8,088 nucleotides of DNA from Thermotogae bacterium (GTDB lineage: Bacteria; Thermotogota; Thermotogae; Petrotogales; Kosmotogaceae): NCBI GenBank assembly GCA_003643975.1, contig QNAR01000064.1, forward strand, positions 1 to 8,088. Reading direction: 5' to 3'. Every line of letters begins with the position of its first letter. The first letter of the stretch is position 1. Positions 5,857-8,088 of the stretch are shown in pieces. The notes under the pieces are model-generated. The model was not told where the DNA came from. It saw only the letters and a list, made by a program, of their open reading frames with translations, and did not search any database. The translations under genes and the position numbers were made by a program.

Positions 5857-5880
5857 GCTTTGCAAGCATTCATGTATAAT
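5857..5880 (+). promoter_or_regulatory. Promoter of the permease-nitroreductase operon with a small palindrome in the spacer
   Basis: TATAAT at 5875-5880 is a perfect -10 box, placing the start near 5887 and leaving a leader of about 28 nt with the SD GGAGGG (5904-5909). The -35 is poor (TTCCAG at 18 nt or TCCAGG at 17 nt). An inverted repeat GCTT-TGC-AAGC (5857-5867) lies in the -35/-10 spacer and could be an operator. The leader is too short for a pyrimidine-type attenuator or a riboswitch. Confidence 0.5.
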
Positions 5881-5914
5881 CTCAGTATATCAACTGGAAG
5901 AATGGAGGGTTTCC

Positions 5915-7216
5915 ATGGATAAGAGCAGCTATTTGCAGGTTGAAGCTCAATATGACCGTAGCAAAGACCTCAAACGCTGGCAATTTTTGCTTTTGGGATT
6001 GCAACATGCATTCACAATGTTTGGAGCAACAGTCCTCGTCCCATATCTCACTGGAATTCCTGTAAACCTCGCACTTTTTACTGCCGGGCTTGGAACGCTT
6101 ATATTTCATGCGGTTACAAAATGGAAGGTGCCGGTTTTTCTTGGTTCGAGTTTCGCGTATATTTCTCCTATGATTGCGGTAACCTTGTACTATTTGAACA
6201 ACGCAGGTTATGAATACAGCGATGTTCAAAGCGCTGTTTCCGATGGAATTAGCCTTACCCCTATGCTTGGATATGCTACGGGAGCTATTATTATTGCAGG
6301 TGGTGTAAAAATCCTCATTGGTTACACAATAAAACTCATTGGGATTCGGCGCTTCGAAAAGCTCTTCCCTCCGGTCGTTTCCGGGACAATGATAATGCTA
6401 ATAGGACTCATCCTGAGCCCTGTTGCGGTAAATATGGCGAGTTCTAACTGGGCTGTTGCGCTAATATCCCTTGGAACGGCGATCTTTGCAAGGTTGTATT
6501 TGAAAGGCATAAACAGGCTGGTCCCAGTCATTTGGGGAATTGTAGCTGGATATATTGCCGCTGTAATTCTCGGTGAAGTGAGTTTCACAAATCTCACAAG
6601 CGCCACATGGCTAAGCGTTCCGGAGTTCATTATGCCTAAATTTTCGCTTTTTGCCATATCTGTTATTGTGCCTGTTTCTATTGCACCATCTATCGAACAT
6701 TTTGGGGATATATTTGCCGTTTCGGCCATCGTTGGCAAGAAATACTATGAAGATCCTGGAATGCACCGCACGCTTATGGGCGATGGAATAGCCACCGCAA
6801 CAGCTGGAGTTTTAGGAGGGCCTGCCTGTACAACTTACAGTGAAAACACCGGGGTTTTGGCAATTACGAAAGTTTTTAATCCATGGGTAATGAGAATTGC
6901 AGCGATATTCGCGATTATCCCTTCATTTATCCCGAAAGTCGGTGCGCTTGTGCAATCTATTCCTCAATCAGTAATGGGGGGTATTGAATTTTTGCTTTTT
7001 GGTATGATAGCATCTATCGGGATAAAAACACTTGTTCAAAATAGAGTAAAACTAGATGGGAAAAATCTAATTGTTGCTTCCTTGATGCTGGTTTCAGGAC
7101 TCGGCGGCGTTAAGGTTGGCATTGGTAGCTTTGTTCTTCAGGGTTTGGGATTAGCCGCGGTTGTTGGATTCTCTGCAAACCTCATTTTCTCTTTAACCAA
7201 AGCTAGTGAAGATTAA
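5915..7216 (+). CDS. uraA: Uracil/xanthine-type nucleobase permease (UraA-like, NCS2/NAT family)
   Basis: The 433-residue hydrophobic protein is a proton-coupled nucleobase importer of the NCS2 family, with alternating long hydrophobic helices as in the 14-TM UraA fold. Blocks resembling UraA include QHAFTMFGATVLVP (30-43), LGSSFAYISP with Phe80 (UraA Phe73), and TTYSENTGVLAITK (306-319) with Glu310 (UraA Glu290). TM8 reads IEHFGD with Glu261 (UraA Glu241), but Asp265 replaces UraA His245; Asp at this site is typical of the purine permeases XanQ and UapA. Ser309 replaces UraA Gly289. Uracil is the best guess, but specificity could be shifted. The open frame extends to a TTG at 5846, which is upstream of the -10 box; ATG 5915 with GGAGGG 5 nt upstream is the start. 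It is cotranscribed with the nitroreductase gene and divergent from the phosphatase gene. Confidence 0.92.
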   Translation: MDKSSYLQVEAQYDRSKDLKRWQFLLLGLQHAFTMFGATVLVPYLTGIPVNLALFTAGLGTLIFHAVTKWKVPVFLGSSFAYISPMIAVTLYYLNNAGYEYSDVQSAVSDGISLTPMLGYATGAIIIAGGVKILIGYTIKLIGIRRFEKLFPPVVSGTMIMLIGLILSPVAVNMASSNWAVALISLGTAIFARLYLKGINRLVPVIWGIVAGYIAAVILGEVSFTNLTSATWLSVPEFIMPKFSLFAISVIVPVSIAPSIEHFGDIFAVSAIVGKKYYEDPGMHRTLMGDGIATATAGVLGGPACTTYSENTGVLAITKVFNPWVMRIAAIFAIIPSFIPKVGALVQSIPQSVMGGIEFLLFGMIASIGIKTLVQNRVKLDGKNLIVASLMLVSGLGGVKVGIGSFVLQGLGLAAVVGFSANLIFSLTKASED

Positions 7217-7234
7217 TATATAGGAGGTAAAAAT

Positions 7235-7987
7235 ATGGATGACTGCAAAAAAAGGCGAGAATTTTTAAAATCAACGCTTTGGGAGATGAGATCAGATATG
7301 CCTACCGACCAGAAAAAAGGGCTTCCTCGACCACCTTTTGAAAAGCCTTTTGATAAGAATAGAAGAATAATTCCCCTTATTCCCGTTGGGGACATTCAAG
7401 TTGGTGATATGCCTCTGAAAGAAGTGATTTCCAAACGCCGAAGCAGAAGAAAATTTACAGATGATCCCATAACCTTGGAAGAGTTGTCTTTCATGCTTTG
7501 GAGTACTCAGGGCATAAGAGAAGTATATCGAGATATGGTAACGTTTAGAACTGTTCCCTCCGCAGGATCAAGACACCCCTTTGAGACTTATTTGGCTGTT
7601 CATAACGTAGAAGGCTTGGAGCCTGCACTTTACAGATACCTTCCTCTTGAGCATTCTCTGTTGTTTATCAAAAAAATCGAAAATATGAAAGATAAGATTG
7701 TAGAAGCTGCACTAAACCAGCATTTCGTGGGTTATTGCGCGGTAACTTTTATCTGGACCGCAATTCCTTATCGCACTGAATGGCGATACTCCCTCACTTC
7801 TCACAAGGTTATTGCGATTGATATTGGGCATGTTTGCCAGAACCTATATCTCGCCTCAGAGGCATTAGGTGCGGGAACATGTGCCATAGCGGCTTACAGC
7901 CAGAAAAAAATGGACGAGTTTCTCGGCGTTGATGGCGAAGAAGAATTCACCATCTATGTTGCCCCTGTGGGGAAGATAGCCGAGTAA
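7235..7987 (+). CDS. SagB/ThcOx-type nitroreductase-family flavoprotein
   Basis: The 250-residue protein is an FMN-dependent oxidoreductase of the nitroreductase superfamily, SagB/ThcOx-type branch. After about 55 variable residues come the FMN phosphate-binding stretch ISKRRSRRKFTDDPITLEEL (65-84), FMLWSTQGI (86-94), the branch-typical RTVPSAGSRHPFETYL (105-120), ALYRY and the C-terminal DIGHVCQNLYLASEALGAGTC (196-216) with YVAPVGK. SagB proteins proper oxidise azolines in peptide-toxin synthesis, but no YcaO cyclodehydratase or precursor peptide is present. This is more likely one of the many stand-alone members of unknown substrate. The start is fixed by AGGAGGT 6 nt upstream. The gap to the permease stop is 18 nt, so the two genes form an operon ending at a strong terminator. 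No signal peptide, so cytosolic. Confidence 0.88.
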   Translation: MDDCKKRREFLKSTLWEMRSDMPTDQKKGLPRPPFEKPFDKNRRIIPLIPVGDIQVGDMPLKEVISKRRSRRKFTDDPITLEELSFMLWSTQGIREVYRDMVTFRTVPSAGSRHPFETYLAVHNVEGLEPALYRYLPLEHSLLFIKKIENMKDKIVEAALNQHFVGYCAVTFIWTAIPYRTEWRYSLTSHKVIAIDIGHVCQNLYLASEALGAGTCAIAAYSQKKMDEFLGVDGEEEFTIYVAPVGKIAE

Positions 7988-8007
7988 CCTTTGGGTATAT
8001 GGTTTGA

Positions 8008-8032
8008 ATCTTGAAAAATAAGATATCAAGAT
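8008..8032 (+). repeat. Small AT-rich inverted repeat before the operon terminator
   Basis: ATCTTGA (8008-8014) and TCAAGAT (8026-8032) are perfect 7-bp arms around an 11-nt loop in the 3' untranslated region of the nitroreductase gene. The overlapping direct repeat AAGATAT appears twice in the right half. It could add a second 3' hairpin that protects the mRNA, or be chance in AT-rich sequence. Confidence 0.35.
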
Positions 8033-8043
8033 ATGCTTTTTAG

Positions 8044-8072
8044 GGCCGCAGCACGCTGCGGCCTTTTTCTTT
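8044..8072 (+). terminator. Strong intrinsic terminator of the permease-nitroreductase operon
   Basis: GGCCGCAGC (8044-8052) and its perfect complement GCTGCGGCC (8055-8063) form a GC-rich stem with a tight loop, followed by TTTTTCTTT (8064-8072). It lies 57 nt after the nitroreductase stop codon and is a textbook factor-independent terminator on the plus strand. The reverse strand has no T-tract beyond the stem except CTAAAAAGC, so it is not clearly bidirectional. Confidence 0.93.
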
Positions 8073-8088
8073 ACCGACAATGCAGCCA

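Noticed and set aside
5846..5914. TTG at 5846 as the permease start
   Set aside because: It lies upstream of the TATAAT -10 box and has no SD; ATG 5915 has GGAGGG at 5 nt, and the extra 23 residues are not hydrophobic or family-like.
5881..5914. Pyrimidine attenuator or riboswitch in the permease leader
   Set aside because: The predicted leader is only about 28 nt and contains no hairpin or T-tract.
7235..7987. SagB of a thiazole/oxazole-modified peptide cluster
   Set aside because: No YcaO cyclodehydratase, precursor peptide or export gene in the window; only the oxidoreductase family matches.
7865..8080. 71-codon minus-strand open frame at the right end
   Set aside because: Covers the terminator hairpin and the antisense of the nitroreductase gene's conserved 3' end.

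Overview
The window reads as ordinary bacterial chromosome of low-to-moderate GC (by eye). Genes are tightly packed, Shine-Dalgarno (SD) sites of the AGGAGG type are strong, and AGA/AGG arginine codons are common. The gene set (Ldh2-type dehydrogenase, AtoDA CoA-transferase, compact Nif3-like protein, stand-alone SagB-type flavoprotein) would fit an anaerobic fermenter such as a member of the Thermotogota (Kosmotoga/Mesotoga-like) or a clostridial relative. That placement is inference, because no rRNA or other marker gene is present. I see no phage, transposase, CRISPR, tRNA or rRNA.

Layout from left to right. (1) 1-1096, minus strand: the N-terminal 365 residues of a 7TMR-DISM-like membrane sensor whose C-terminal output domain lies beyond the left edge. 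(2) 1182-2297, plus: an Ldh2-family malate/L-lactate dehydrogenase, divergent from the sensor. (3) 2298-2625: a non-coding gap between convergent genes. It is unusually rich in repeats: a GGGTCTG heptad pair, a terminator, two opposed arrays of four GTTGTNN heptads forming a large imperfect palindrome, and a 10-bp inverted repeat enclosing the arrays. (4) 4668-2626, minus: a three-gene operon atoD-atoA-nif3-like, with stop and start codons overlapping or nearly touching and its own TATAAT promoter. (5) 5818-4781, minus: a secreted purple-acid-phosphatase-like metallophosphatase, possibly translated from a leaderless mRNA. (6) 5915-7216 and 7235-7987, plus: a UraA/NCS2 nucleobase permease followed 18 nt later by a SagB/ThcOx-type nitroreductase, closed by a strong terminator at 8044-8072.

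Functionally, AtoDA activates or exchanges short-chain acyl/acetoacetyl CoA, and the Ldh2 enzyme handles a 2-hydroxy/2-keto acid; both fit fermentative carbon metabolism. The phosphatase and permease, sharing a divergent promoter region, would suit phosphate and nucleobase scavenging from outside the cell. These links are inferences from gene order.

Most of the window belongs to known families. The least explained part is the heptad palindrome and surrounding inverted repeats at 2297-2608. The permease also carries a mixed binding-site signature, with Asp265 as in purine permeases and Glu310 as in uracil permeases. Two start codons were corrected from the longest open frame: atoA begins at 4015 rather than 4024, and the permease at 5915 rather than 5846.
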